This document shows, in pieces, positions 46,757 to 60,600 of a stretch of DNA of 64,000 bases. How positions within the stretch are numbered: the first letter of the stretch is position 1; each line of letters begins with the position of its first letter. Under the pieces are notes generated by a model that had not been told where the DNA came from, searched no databases, and was given only the letters and a program-made list of their open reading frames with translations. This DNA is from Lepidodermella squamata (taxonomy: Eukaryota > Gastrotricha). Where the stretch lies: the NCBI GenBank assembly GCA_047495785.1, contig JBLDXI010000042.1:4340001-4404000 (forward strand), read 5' to 3'. The position numbers and the translations under genes are program-made.

Positions 46757-48917
46757 GTTTTTCGGTAAGACAACAAGATTTCAAACAAGTTTGTAAAATA
46801 GTTTTTCGCCCAGTCCTAATAATTTAATAAAGGGAAAGGTTGTACTCTCAAAGGTTATGAACTGAAAACCGCGCCAATTCTCGGCGCAGCTTGGCGTATC
46901 ACAATCGCCAATAAGGCTCGCGACCTGAAAACACGAGTGGCATGAAGCGTGTGTGTGTGCTCAATTTTCAAGACACGTGCTGCGTAACACATGGCGCAGA
47001 AAAGCGCGAACAAAATGAACTGAAAAGGGACAATTACCAATCACAATGCTTGCCATTTTTCATAATATACTCATTATTTATAGTGACAAATTTAGGACAA
47101 GACGTCGTAAATTTAACGCTACAATTGGACAAATTGACCCCTAATTGACGTCATACGACAAAAAGTGAATGTCTTAAAAACTAGAGCAAAAGTAGACATT
47201 TTCCACTTACTATGAACATTTTAGTTCGTCGATTTAGCGCGCATTTATAGACAACCATGTACGACTATTTGAGATCGTCCGCAAGAAAAGCGTGTTTTTA
47301 TACAATTTGTCCTAGCGAGCCCAAAGACAATGCTTTTCGATTATGCAACCATTGTTAGACATTTTATTGCTATTGCTAACGGCCTCATTCTAAGAGACGG
47401 AATTGTATTTAAATATCGAATGGTCTATACCCGGAGATTACAAAAATTATAATTTGTCGACTTCAACCCGTTTTATGACAGCATAGACTATCGACTCGGT
47501 TCAGGTTTCGGGCGTCAATAAAAAACATTTGCACATAATATTAACATGAGATATGGTTGAATTATAAGAGAATGATTAATTATTATTAGAGTTATTAGAG
47601 AAGGAACTGATCCTAGCTGTTTGAAAGAGTGTAATCCTAGCTAACCTGGCATTACATAGGTCAACTAGGTACATTTTAGCAGAGCGAAATTACATGGCAA
47701 ATAAGAAATGGGATGCATATGGAATGGTTCATTGGCAACTACTATTGCCTATAGCAATTCGGCGTTTACAGGGGAAAGGGAGCTGAAGAAATCGCGAGTT
47801 GAACGGTGATGTGACAAACGAGAAATACTAAGTAGTCGGCATTCTGAATTGGCTTTTGAGTTGTCTGAAGGGTCGTTTTAAAGATATTTTTCTGAAGCAG
47901 ATGTTACTATCGGCAGCTCTGGTGGCAACAGAAAGAGCAAAGCAAGCAGCAAACATGTGTCTACTTTTCCTAGATTCGACTGACTTGAGACACCAGCGGC
48001 TGTAACGACCAAGTAAACTTCGCTGATTATTTTGTACTTCCTAGCCACCTGCTTCCTGAGCTTGCTTCCTAGCTTGCATGTAACATTCTCTGCAACCGCG
48101 CGTCTAAGTTCACAGCATATAGATGGGCAGTGGCTTTGTGTACTGGACTGTTGCCGAAGCACGCTGCTGCCCCTTTGTCCGTTAGCGCAGATGACGGAAA
48201 AGCGCGCTCAACAAGAGCTTAGGTTGAACGTTTGAAAAAGGCGCGAGATTTAGACACTGAAAATCGAAATTTATATTATGAGTAAAAAAGTCATTTTACA
48301 GTTTATTAAAAACTGATTTGATAAAATATGTCAACAACAAAAACTAGCGGAAACTTGAATCGATCGAACGCGGGAATTGCGCTGCAGTACCGCGGGCACC
48401 GGGCGTGGAAGGGGTGCCGCCGTGCCATCATATCGTCTGTACCCATTACCCATCACTCATTTCTCATGTCCGTTCGCGAAAAACGAAGTTGCGATTTGTG
48501 ATTTAGCAGTTGTTAGCTCTTGCTTTACGATTGTAATGAGAGACATCATAGTTAACGCTATTTGAACTATTTTAGGGATCTGGGCGATCGTGTTTAGAAC
48601 GCCTGATTTCATATGTTCACTATTCAGTTGGAGAATCTTATTCACGAATTCTCGTGTTGGTTTACCTTCTATCATCATCTTCATCGAGCATATTTGTCGT
48701 TTCTCGTATTTTCTTGCTATTTTTAACACATCTCGTGTATTCTGATGGTGGTTCATGTTTCATGAGTTAGATACCACAGGGCATGGTATCAGTCAGTGAT
48801 CAAAATGTAGCAATATTAGCTTCAATGTAATCCGCATAAGTTAGGGTCGCTCAGTTGACTGATCGTATTCTCTATTCTCTTATGTTTTTTATAGGGAAAG
48901 GGATTACCTAGTTATAA
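46757..48917. other. 2.2-kb divergent spacer, cyclin B3 and transporter
   Basis: Region between genes transcribed away from each other, so it should hold both promoters. A GC-rich island lies at about 48365-48435 (GCGGGCACCGGGCG). An acceptor-like TTTTTTATAG is at 48885-48894, 23 nt before the transporter ATG. No further gene was recognised. Confidence 0.45.
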
Positions 48918-51033
48918 ATGGCTGCTAACGCCGAGGATGGTGTTCTATATCGGCGGCCGAGGAAAGAGGACGGCGAAAACGAAGAAGATTATGTGGAAGA
49001 AGAGCGCCAAATTCCGCCTGATGGTGGCTGGGGATGGATCATTATCATTTCTGGTTTTTTCGCCCACGTTCTTTCTGATGGTGTCATGTACGCATTTGGT
49101 GTTATCCTCGACGAATTGATGGACCGATTTCAAGTTGAGGCAACTGAAGTAACATTTGTCGGCTCGTTATTGCCAGCAGTTATTCTTGGAATAGGTAAGA
49201 TAAAAGCCATTCTTAATGAGAGATGAAATTTTATACGATTACAATTAGGTCCAATCGCTAGTACTTTGATCACACTATTCGGAGCTAGGGCAATCACGAT
49301 TGCCGGGTCCATTATTGCCGGTCTTTCACTGATCGCATCGATGTTTGCGCCATCGTTGCTCTACCTGTCCATTTCAGTCGGTGTCTTTTGCGGCATCGGT
49401 TTTGGAATCGTTTATCTTCCAGCTATCGTAATGGTTAGCTATTACTTCGAAAAGCGCCGCTCACTCGGTATTTTGTGCCTAAATTTACTATATATTTCGT
49501 TATTACAGCCATTTTTTCCTAGCCATGGGTCTAACTGTTTGCGGCTCTGGCGTTGGGACTGTTGCTCTCCCACCTATTCTAAGTCTTCTCATTCATGAGT
49601 ACGGCTGGCGAGGAACTTTCGCCATAATGGGTGCTATCGTTTTCAACTGTATTGCTTGCGGTTTAGTTCTGTTACCCCTTAAACCGACCAAAGTCTGGGT
49701 TAAAAAGCCGAACACGGCTAAAAACTTTGGATTAGTTGACGCCATAACGAAAGACAGCCAAGCTAATGAAAAGATGGCGAATGGAGACCAGAACGGAATG
49801 ACCATGGCTAACATTTCAGTCCAAGTAACAGCGGAGCCTGATGATAAGGAGGATGAACGTGAAATTGTCTCGCCTCTTCTTAGCAAGGATAAAGTTTTAG
49901 TTATCCCTAATCATGACGAAGTGAAATTCAGGCGCGGAAACAGTCTATCGCCCCTGATGAAAACCGACGAAACAGAAGGAAGACAACGCAGGCATAGCGA
50001 AACACGAGAAACTGCCGGCTCACCTCACACGATCGCTACAACTTCTACATCTAGAATTCGTCAAATTTCCCTTCACCAATCGCAGCTACTACCGGAGCAA
50101 CGTCGTAATCCTGATTTGGTCATGCGGCCTGATTTACGTTATCCTCACAGTTTGACCCACATCCCGCTGTACCAGTCAAATCGCGATTTATTCGTGAGAC
50201 AAGTTTCTCACTACACTTCTCAAGTTAACAATGCGATAACCGAGGAGGACGAAATTGATCTGACGGTTAAACCAAGTTATAGCCGGCAAATTATCGACTC
50301 GTTGAAAAACTCCTTCGATTTCACGCTGTTCAAAGACATTCCGTTTACGTTCTTCATGCTGTCCAGTTTCATGACCTCACTCGGCTACAACGCACCCTAT
50401 CTTTACATTGTTGCCTGGGGCACGAAGGAGCTCAATTTCACGCTATCGCAAGCAGCTTGGCTCAGTTCGTTCATCGGAGTCGGAAATATTATAGGCCGTC
50501 TACTTTTCGGCTGGTTGGCTGACCAGCCTTGGGCGTCTCGCATGTTACTCTACATTTTCGCCCTGATTACATGCGGTATCGCAACGATTATTTCACCATT
50601 TTACACTGCGTACTGGTGGATGGTGGGTTATGCCCATATTTTTGGAATTTTAATCGGAGCTTACGTTGGCCTAACGCCTCTTCTGCTCGTCGATTTGTTG
50701 GGTTTACATCGGCTTGAAGTCGCCTTTGGAATTACCGGTTTGGTACAATGTGTTGCTACCTTAATTGGCCCACCTATTCTAGCCCAGCTACGTGATTATT
50801 CCGGCTCTTTCGCCCTGTTGTTCTACGTTTGTGGCGCTGTCATTGCCCTAAGTGGAGTCATGTTAATCCCAGTTTTCATTTTCTACGAAAAATTGCGGAC
50901 GAAAGTCACTGTTGAAGAGCGCGAGTTGGGCAGGGCTGAGACCCTGGTTGGCGCGGCGGATCCCAACGGAAGTTCCGGGTCGGAAACATCGGACGATACT
51001 CAGCAACACAAATCAACGCCCGAAAAAGCGTGA
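48918..51033 (+). CDS. Monocarboxylate transporter (SLC16/MFS)
   Basis: Exons 48918-49194, 49249-49467 and 49523-51033 (introns of 54 and 55 bp) encode 668 residues. The proteins move lactate, pyruvate or related monocarboxylates with protons across the plasma membrane. The SLC16 signature DGGWGW opens the first membrane helix at about residue 35, and YYFEKRRSLAMGLTVCGSGVGT is the conserved loop and helix 5 start. There are two blocks of six hydrophobic helices with a large charged cytosolic loop between (about residues 195-340, longer than in most members) and a polar tail. Cutting the 55-bp intron restores SLAMGL, which supports the model. The substrate cannot be read from sequence. Confidence 0.92.
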
Positions 51034-51586
51034 CATTAGATTTTTTCGAATTTTTCTCTGTTGTGTTTCAAACCTTTTTTTGGCGCGATCAAAGCGATGT
51101 AAATCCTGTTGATTTTTCTGCATCGAAAATTGTTGTGATTATAAATGTAATTTTTCAACCTGAGTATTCATACGCCCTGAGATGAATTCAAACTAGTCCT
51201 TGGAACAAGCCGAACAAATGAGCATGTCCTTGTTATATCCGTCGTGATTTGAGCCTTATTTCGATTTTATCTGCCTTAGTTTTTATTCTTTACTATTTTT
51301 AACCATGAGCTGAAATGTGAGAAAAGCTTTCAAGCGTATTTTCCCAATTTCGAGTACCTAGCACGCCTTTCTTTCACCACGACGTGTTTTTCGATTAACT
51401 ATACTTACTAAGTGATTACGGTTTTCTCTTGTGCTTGTTCAAGTCTTCTTCTTCTTATTCTTATTCTTTGACGATAATTGTTGCAATACACTGCTGCTGG
51501 GTTCCATAAAATGAACGAGCAATGTTGTGAACGAATTAAAACACGAAAATTCTGTTAATAATTCTTGACTTTTTTCGTAGTCTTTT
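51034..51586. other. Spacer between transporter and coiled-coil gene
   Basis: A 553-bp AT-rich gap between same-strand genes. It ends in TTTTTTCGTAG, an acceptor-like sequence, 6 nt before the next ATG. Nothing else was recognised. Confidence 0.45.
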
Positions 51587-52432
51587 ATGAGCAAATTTAC
51601 GAAAGAACCTTCGAAATCAGACATCGATTGGGTCGAAAAATTGTATAAACCTAAATTCGAACTTGAGACTTTTCTACATGAGGCTTTCCGGGATCCAGAT
51701 TGCTTGGAAAAAGGTTGGGAAAATTCGAATATATCATATTTTTGTAATTATTTTCGTAATTTAACAGCGGTTCAGGTTGATCTTCCTCGAGTTTCTGAAA
51801 AATCGGTGAATAGGCTGACTCAAACTGATGGCGAATTATGGTCAAGTCAAGATCTAGCTCTACTTCGCAAGGCCTATTCGCGAAAATGCGACGAATTAGC
51901 CGTGAAGGGCTCGCCCCATTACGACGAAATGATCGCCGATTTGAAGATGGAAATTGAAGAACTGCGTGAAAATTGGCGCTCGGCTCAGCAGGATTTCGAC
52001 CGCAGCCAGGCTGAACTGGCGGCGTCTAGACGCGAATCGCAACAGCTGCGAGTTGCAATTTTTGGCCTGAAAAAATTCACCAGTAACCAATTAGCTGATG
52101 CTGACGATGCTAGGTGGGCGGCGCAGTTTGAACGCGCGTCATCGCAACGCGCCTTCGAAGACCGGCTGGAGAGCCTGCAACGCGAGCAACAGGTGGTTGC
52201 GCGTGAGCGGCAGGCCCAGTTGCAGCGGCAGCAGATTGAAGCTGCTAGGTCGGGTGCATCTTCATCCGCGGAAGTGACAGCTGTCTATCGGCTGTTGGAG
52301 GAAACGAAGGCGGAGAAACGGCGGTTACAAACCGAACTCGACGAGGCTGTATCGGCGTTGAAAGAGTACGATAGGTCGTACAAATTGCTGCTCAAACACG
52401 TTCACGGTTCCGGCAATATTGTGATTCATTGA
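51587..52432 (+). CDS. Coiled-coil protein, function unknown
   Basis: A single exon of 281 residues. The N-terminal 75 residues form a conserved-looking globular part (DIDWVEKLYKPKFELETFLH, with several Cys and Trp). From about residue 95 to the end it is heptad-like, rich in Glu, Gln, Arg and Ala, with motifs such as MEIEELRENWRSAQQDFDRS and LLEETKAEKRRLQTELDEAV, typical of long coiled coils. There is no signal peptide or membrane segment. No specific family is recognised; cytoskeletal or centrosomal scaffolding would fit but is a guess. Confidence 0.7.
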   Translation: MSKFTKEPSKSDIDWVEKLYKPKFELETFLHEAFRDPDCLEKGWENSNISYFCNYFRNLTAVQVDLPRVSEKSVNRLTQTDGELWSSQDLALLRKAYSRKCDELAVKGSPHYDEMIADLKMEIEELRENWRSAQQDFDRSQAELAASRRESQQLRVAIFGLKKFTSNQLADADDARWAAQFERASSQRAFEDRLESLQREQQVVARERQAQLQRQQIEAARSGASSSAEVTAVYRLLEETKAEKRRLQTELDEAVSALKEYDRSYKLLLKHVHGSGNIVIH

Positions 52433-52452
52433 TATGAAAAAATACTCAAGAT

Positions 52453-52785
52453 AGTGAAAAATGAGATTTTAAATAGAAATTAGTTCAAAGAAATCCTCTA
52501 ATAGAACTAAAATCATATTTGGTCCCGAAAACTACGTTCTTTTTTGCTCAAAAATATACCAAATCCTGCTTAAAATGCCGTTGTCCAAAAAATGAGTTTA
52601 ATTTTTACTTTTTACCTCCATAATTTTTTTGTTTTGAGGGCTATTAAGATTGCAGGAATTTATATCGATATAACGAAATAACGATGAATTTCGTTATTTT
52701 GAATTCAAATTTGGCAGTTAAAACTTCGAAATAAGAATATATATTAATGGAAAATATAAAAAAATGTAAAATCTCATTTTTCACT
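52453..52785. mobile_element. MITE-like 333-bp element
   Basis: Ends are inverted copies of about 22 bp: AGTGAAAAATGAGATTTTAA on the left and, reversed, AGTGAAAAATGAGATTTTAC on the right. The interior is AT-rich and non-coding. No clear target duplication was found, so an inverted-repeat 3' flank of the coiled-coil gene is an alternative. Confidence 0.45.
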
Positions 52786-55700
52786 TCAGTTTTGTTTTGA
52801 CTTCATTGTTATCTGTCATTCCGAATTCATGAATAATCTCACTTTATCACGACTGCAAAAATAATAAACAATTTTTACACGTTTTAATAGGTTTCGTAGT
52901 AAAACTGATAGTAAATCCGAGAAGATATAGCCACCCAGCCGCTTTTAATCTCCCGTTGCCGGAAGCGGATTTTTCTCGTCTCGACATTGTCCAGTTCTCA
53001 TTTTCTAGGCTTGAAAAAAAATCTCGCATCTCATTGCGAAATTCTGTCGAAAATCACGTGATGTTTCGTTTCTGAAAAATTGGCTATGCATCCTGCAGGA
53101 GTTGTGTTATTTTTCTGCATTTCAACTAATCAGTGCCTGAGGCTTAATGGGGGAGTGGCTTATCTCTCTTGTAGTGACGTGGGCTATATGTTGCTATTTT
53201 CTATCATCATGGTGGTTTCTTTTTCTTTCAGTTTTTCAGCTGCTGATCGCAACTTAGCTAACCGGCGACCGCGCCCCGTGGGGTTGCTTCTGCTGCCTCG
53301 TTCGCCCATTGTTCGGCCGAGATGAAAAATCGAAGACGGAGGAGGCTGGCAGGAGAGAGAGACAGGGAAAAGGAGCGCAGTCTATAATAATAATTACTAT
53401 CAACATTTTCGGTCTACGATAATAATGGTAGAGGCGAAAACAGCAGCCATATGACAAAATCAAGAGTGGAATATAATAGAAAATGCGCTGCGTGTAATAA
53501 AGTACGCCGTCGCGCGATGGCAGTCATCGCACTCCGAGACACACAAAAATTTGAAAAAAATCAATCGATGCTGCTGTGCGGTCTTTGTTTAAAACGATGC
53601 TGCTCCAGTCTAAAATAATTTATAATATGCGTCAAATGGTAAATATGCCGAGGTACTTCAAGTTTGAGTATATTCTGCCGAATAATTTCAGCGATGTTTG
53701 ATTATCGACTTCTTCTCACCGACACAGATCAGTTATTATTATTTACTACCATTTAGATAATAATAATAATACTAGTATATTGCGTGATGCGCAGTTTTTT
53801 ACGCCATGACGTCGCGCATTAAAATAATATCATTATATTCCTTCCCTTTTGGTCACTATATTTTTGTGCTGTTATTGCAAAAATATACAGTCGCGTTTCT
53901 GCTTCATACAACAATGTACTCGACCGAGTGAATAGATGATGATGTATATTAGGAGAAAAAATCAAGCAGTCAAATTTTTGGATACACATCCGTCTATCAT
54001 TTGTTTTTCGCGAATATAGATGAAATTATGTATAATATATACGCGGAAATTCTAGACACAATATCGGCGAATTATCATGTTACATCATGCTGGCTAACTT
54101 CCTACAACACAAACATGCAATCGCAAAAATCTCTGCTACTTATATTTAGGTGATATATGTTTTCTGCAACAATATTTTTACGCTTCCGATGAAGCGTGAA
54201 TTCGCGATTTTATCGCATAGGTCAAGTGCGCGTGAAAACCTGCGAGGCATTTGTCATAAAACTATAGTAGTTTGTTACCTGGAGCTTTCTTGTTCACTTT
54301 TTCACCTCGGGGTCTGTCTACATAAAGCGATTCTATCAATATTTATATTAGTTTTACTTGCAATAAAATATCGTATTATTAATCTCGCTATTTTTCTAAG
54401 CCGTTCAATTTCCTGGTTGCGCACAATTTTTTGTGTGTATTTTATACACAAAGTAAAAATAAATAGTTGGTGCGATGAAACAATTTTTTACTCCGCAGTA
54501 GGAAAAATAAATATTTTGCGCCTTTTAGCTGTTCTAGATTTAAATTTTGTCCGAAAATTCGATCTATTTCGGCGAATATCGCCGATTTACAAAAAATAAC
54601 GCATCTGCAACTTGTCTTTCAATCGTTATCTCTGCGATTTTTTCTTCATGACGTTATTTCAGCGCTAGGAAAATGTGTTTTCGCTCAGTCTCGCTTGTCA
54701 TTTTTTGCGCCTGGAAAATAGCTAACATAACAGAAATCGTTAGGATTTATTAGGAGTAATGACGTGGTTATTAGCGTTGTTGTGACGGGTTACCTGAAAG
54801 GTCTAAGAAAATATTCTCTTGGAGTAATATATCATGGCTGTTCGCTGTTAAATACCGATTCTATTCCCGATTAGCAACATTCTTAATCATATATGTCTAT
54901 ATTCTTCATTAGAATACCTTCACGAAATAATTCGATACATTGTCTAACAAATATTGCTTGTAAATATCCACCTTGATTTTCATCTCCTCATCCAGTTTAA
55001 CTTTAACACCCGAGACTCAATTTAGTAGGTAGGAATTTTATATTGAGCCCCAAATAGCTGCCTTAATTCTCGTTTATATCAAGTGCTTCCATTGGTGAGC
55101 GAGAAATCTTCAAAAATGAACATTCATAAATAATGATTTGTTTCTACATAAATTCTGAAACTACTATAGCATGCGCATTTCTTATAATGATTGCGTTTTC
55201 ATCTAATGATCACGAGGTTAATCGATTTCTTCTATCTCATGGCCATCTTCAATTTAATGGCGAATATCTGATTTTAGCCATTTTTGAGAGAACGAGAAAA
55301 TCAATTTAAAATACTGATCAAGAGAGAAATTTTGTTAAAAATAAGGTTTCTGATTTCATTTTCGCCAACCTGGAACAACTTCAAATTAACTGATTCCCTC
55401 CGAAATTCGACATTCCCTTCTTCAAACAGAAGATGAACGCTCTAGGCCTAAGTCTTTAAATATTAAAAATTGTGATGTGGCCGAACATTCTTGGTAAATA
55501 ATAATAAAAAAACCGCTACAGCCGCCGAATTTCCTCATATTTCCAAGTAAAAGAGCAGATTTTCAGGTCAAGAAATTTGATCAGATAAAATTGCCCAGCT
55601 ACTCAATAACAGGTCCAAAAGTATCCAATGGTGCTCTTGTTCGCTACTTTTTTTCCACCTTCGCTTTCACCTCAACTCGATCGCTGCGTTGGCACGATAT

Positions 55701-57677
55701 AATGAACGATATTAGTTACATCGGAATCGTTTTAGTTTTTAGTTTCGACAAAAGAATATCTGTAATTTTTCTATCTAGCCAATTTTTGCTTTAAATGATT
55801 TTTTCAAACTGATCCAGCCGCTGAAATCTCAGCTGCAATAGTTTTAGAGCGCATTGTAGGCCCTGTGAAAATATATTTAGACTTTAATGACAATAGTTGT
55901 ATATTAAAGTTGATTGAAACAGCGCAAATGATTTCACCGTAATCCCGAGCCATGCGTTTTTCTTATTCTCGCTTGGAGTACCCTTGAAATAACGTTTTCA
56001 ATAGCCTCCGGTTAGCAACGATATCGATATAAAAAAAATGCGGCCAAATTACACTTCTTGCTTATATTCCCGAGTGGCCGATATGTACACAATTTACACT
56101 CTCATTATCACAACAATAGCCAGTAATAAAAATGTACAACTTTTTTCGCCCATTCTCGAATAGATCAGTTAGATATCGGCGCATTTTTTCCTCCTACATT
56201 CTTCATATATACGAGTCTAGTTCGATAAAATAAAAAATAGCTGAGAAGTTGTAGAGTAGTATTAATAATAACTGTTATTGTTATACCACAGGCTCCGTAT
56301 TCGCAATTTACATTTATACACGACGGCGATTGTTTTTTCGCGATAGAAATATTATACTTATACTCGAATCGGCGTTTCCGCGATCGCGCGTGAGCTTTTC
56401 TTCACAAGCGCGCAAGGTTTTCTCTTCCGTTTTTTTTCGATAGATAAATATATAAATATATTATCTTTTCCTTGCCTTGTTGTATTAACCATCGTAACAT
56501 TGAGTAATGCGTTAACACGCCACGGGCACGGAAAGGCAGGTTCAACAACCCGGCGCCGCACCTACTCGCTTATTTTTATTGTAAAGCAAAAAACCAGATT
56601 TTTTCGTCTTTCTCACAATTTTCAATCTTGATTCCAAAACTCAAAATAGAACAAGCCGAGTCGATTAAGGCATCACTCAAATGATATTTTAATCATTATT
56701 TGATCTTCTCTTATTGTGTCAAGTTGAACAAAATTAGATCTTCACCCAAAATTTGGAATGACTTAAATCCGCAGAAAATTATTGAACTAACATTTTTTAA
56801 TATTTTAAAATTTGATAAGAGAGCTTTTCAGTATGATGAAAAATTGCCTTTAATAATAAAAATATATTGGGAAAAATCCAATTTTAAGTTTAGAAATGTT
56901 TGGATTTCCGCAAGGATTGCGCAGTTCAGCGGCTTAATCGTCAAATTATTTAAAAAACCACACCTCAAAGCATTTTCTTAAAAAATGGGCTAGTTAACCT
57001 GTATTTTCATCCTGCTGTAGTAAGAAGTGAGTGAATAACTAGCCAAGAAAACCTAGCAAATTAATTGGCCTTCTCGTTTCGCGCAGTTTTTTGTTGTTGG
57101 CTATCGACCTTTATTGGCGAGATCGATAGAGGTTAATCACCCGCAATGACTTCTAGCTATAATTTTCGCACTTTTTGGCTGGCGCGCGGACCAGTTTTTA
57201 TTGCTTCATTCATGAGAGGGGCAAAAACTACGCATTTCGCACTCTTTTTATGGCGTCTGTGAAAGGTGAGTTCCGATTTTTATTGCGAGAGGTATCCGCA
57301 ATAAAACAATAAGCAGGTATCCGAATTTCCCATGAGGGTCTCAAATCGATTGATTGATTCTTATTTTTTCTCCTCAAGTTTTAGAATGTTATTCTGAAAG
57401 ATTTTGTCGAAAAAATTGGGTCGCTATTCCTGAAAAATCGGTGTTGTCTCGGTATCCGATTTAGAGACAAAAAATTGATTGGTTAGCGAATCACAGCAGT
57501 ACTATTAGAAGATTTTGTAGAGTTAGCGATAGAAAATTAGTCCCCGAAAAATCACCGCCATGCCGCGTTACCGGCCTGGCGCTGAACGATCGTTTGTGGC
57601 CGACGGCTGACGAGCGACCGCGGAAATTACCGAGTTTCGGATTTTTACCGGTTTTGGTTATCGCCACCGTCGTCATC
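52786..57677. other. 4.9-kb AT-rich spacer upstream of the GPCR
   Basis: No gene recognised. The sequence is strongly AT-rich (many ATAATAAT and TATATA runs, for example at 53750-53780), with a few GC-rich patches near 53270 and 56360. It probably includes the receptor promoter and possibly non-coding first exons. Confidence 0.45.
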
Positions 57678-60600
57678 ATGCCTGATATCGTGTTTGCGAA
57701 CCCGAATCAGCCGTTAATCGAGCCCCACTCGGCGTTCGAGCATACGGCGCTGCCCGGCATCACGACGCTGGTCGAAGGCCTGAGTCATCACAATACAACA
57801 GGCGTAGATCCGACGAATTCGAATTTTCTCAAAAAATTCGATGAAGGTGAGAGATTCTTGAATTTTTCTGTTTTTTTCACCGAATTTTTGAATTTCCGGA
57901 AAAATTGATCATATTTTCGTTCAAATTTTCTCTTTATTCCCATTTTCGAAAATTATTCATTAGTCATTATTGCCGAATTATTAGGGTTCAAGTTTCTGGG
58001 TTTTCATGTTTTCGGGAAATATTCTGTTTTTGATATATTTTTTGCCACGGTCATTGCATTCTTGTTTTCATGCCAAGGTCATAGACATTGAATAGTCAAC
58101 TTTCTGCTTGGCTGATTTATCAAATTTTCGGCATGGGCTAAAGTAATCAGTCAGAATTAGCCAAGCAATGATATATGTAGCTTGATGGAGGATGTCCTAA
58201 ATTAGATCGAAACTCTTTTGAACCGTGTCAAGTGCAATAGTCGGGACAATGACATTTTCGAAAAAAAATTGGGTCAATCTAATAAATCAAATTTATACTA
58301 TGCGTAATATTTTTTGTCAAGTTGACCTATATTTTGTGAAGCTGAATAAAGCCAATATGATGTCCCATATTGCCACAAAATAATGTCAGCCCAGGGAACC
58401 CTCTGTTAATTTGTCATTGGATCCCTTGGAACTCGAGTATTTGAAGTACATCAATGACATATTACATAGCTTTTAATTACTGTAAAATTTGGTTCAATTT
58501 TTCAAGAGGTAACAACAGGCCTACCTATCTCTGAGCAATTCAACCGAATAAAATAATAAAAATCGAGAAGACTTTTAAAAAAACATTTATTGAGCGTATT
58601 GAGCATTTCAAGGAATTTCTTCACATTTTTTCGAATTCCAAGGTCATTTTTTCATCTGCGAATTATGCGAATTAAAAAATGAGCTTCAAAATGAGCTTCG
58701 AAAGAGAAAAAAGTTAACTAAAATGACCAGAAATCAAGAAGCGAATTTCCGAGCCAAATTTGCCTCGACATTTGGGGCCAGTAATAGCTAAGGAGTAACA
58801 CTCTTCGGCTGGCTATTATCGACCCCTATACAGCAAATCAGCTCTACCATTTTCCAATAGGTTCCAAAGCTTAAAATTAGTTATGAACAAGTTGGAAAAC
58901 CGGTTTTCTTTCAATTCTAGAGCTAGATAATTTGGTTCCTAGATTATTTTTGAGGGCAATGTCAAGGTTTTTAGGGAATTTTTTATACAGTTGTTAGACC
59001 TAGAAATCGAAGCAAACTGACAACAAATTCAAACCACTGGGGAATGTTCAGACTGATGACAAATTTAAATTTTTGGTCGAACCTGTGATGGACAATTAAA
59101 ATCAAGATTTTGTTAGTCGGATGAACACAGTTTTTCTGCTTATGACGTTGGCCTTGTATATAGCCAAGTTTTTAAAAAAAAAATTTAAAAATATTCAGAA
59201 CGAGATTAATTATGAATGCTTGAAAATAGTGTCCTAGAGGTCTCAGTTGGGATTTCAATCTAATAATTTCATGTCATTTTCGTCTGTTTCAGTGTACGCG
59301 CCCATCCACGCGTATCTGTCGGCTATAATATCAATCCTAGGCGTGTTCGCCAACATTCTCACCGTCATCGTCATGTCACGACCGGACATGCGAACGCCGA
59401 CGAACCGCCTCTACGCCGTCATGGCCTTTGCTGATTTCGTCACCATGCTGCTCTACTGCATATTCGCCATTTTCCTGCAAATCGTCTACGAAGGCTCAGA
59501 CATTCGCAATTTGACGCTGGCTCGAGCTGTTTTCATGGTCATCTACGCCGATTTGAGCGTGTTCAGCCACAGCCTGTCCGTCGCCATTCTCGTCGCTGTC
59601 ACGGTTTTCCGGGTGCTGATCTTGAAGTTACCGGCGTCTACGTCGAAGCAGCATTGCACCCTAGAACGTGCTAATGTGACGGCCGTTGTCACATTCATCG
59701 CTTGTGTCTTAATTACAGTGCCTAATATATGGATAACATCGGCTAGGTGAGTTCGAATCACTACTCTAAATTGTCTAAAATAGTAACGCAAACGATAAAA
59801 TCGAGTAAGAAAAGGCATCAGAAGTCCAAAATTAGATCTTAAGGCCTGAGAAAATCGAAATTTTCAAAGAGAATACAAATATTCCGGAAAATTTTTCTCA
59901 ATAAGTGAAAAATGGGGAATTACCGAACGGGTATTTTCTCTTTCTCCGGTAAATTTAAATGCTCAGTAAATCGCGAAAATGCGAAAATGAAAATAGGTTA
60001 ATTACGCAATTTCTGTAAAAATATGTGTCCTGAATTTTTTTAACATTTTATCAAAGATTTTCATCCTATATTATGCGGTTTGGAATTTCGGATCGTGAAA
60101 TTACGATTAAATTGGTAAAATTTGAAAAATAATTTATTTTTTGGAAATTTTTCTGCTCAAATTTGCTCACTACTCTGGGAATTGGAACTTCAACTGGGTT
60201 CAGCTGCTTGAATTTTCAATTAATTTTTTCGGCAGCCCTTTCATTCAAAAACATTTTGTTAGTTTTCGGCATTTTCGCGACACTTCAAATCACTTTTTGA
60301 ATTTTCCGTAATTTAGAAGCAAAAATAATTGTGTAAATTTGTGAAATTTTTCTTTGAATTATTGCGATCATAGGAACTGTCCGTTATACCGGTAGGTAAA
60401 AGCTGTATAGAATATCGAATGGTTAAAGTACGTCGCAAATAGATATGTATCAGCATTGATCGACGATAATATTGGTAGTTGGAGCTGGTACTAGTTGGAA
60501 GATGTCAAATTCTGTAAATTGTACATGGAATGCTTCCAGCATCGTAACTTGCCTGATAGCTGTGAGTTATAGACTGACTGAATTTGAACTTAGAAACTAG

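Noticed and set aside
59247-59292. ATG upstream of the GPCR second exon as the protein start
   Set aside because: A TTTCAG acceptor at 59292 joins in phase to the exon ending at 57846, and the codons before it are not conserved-looking.
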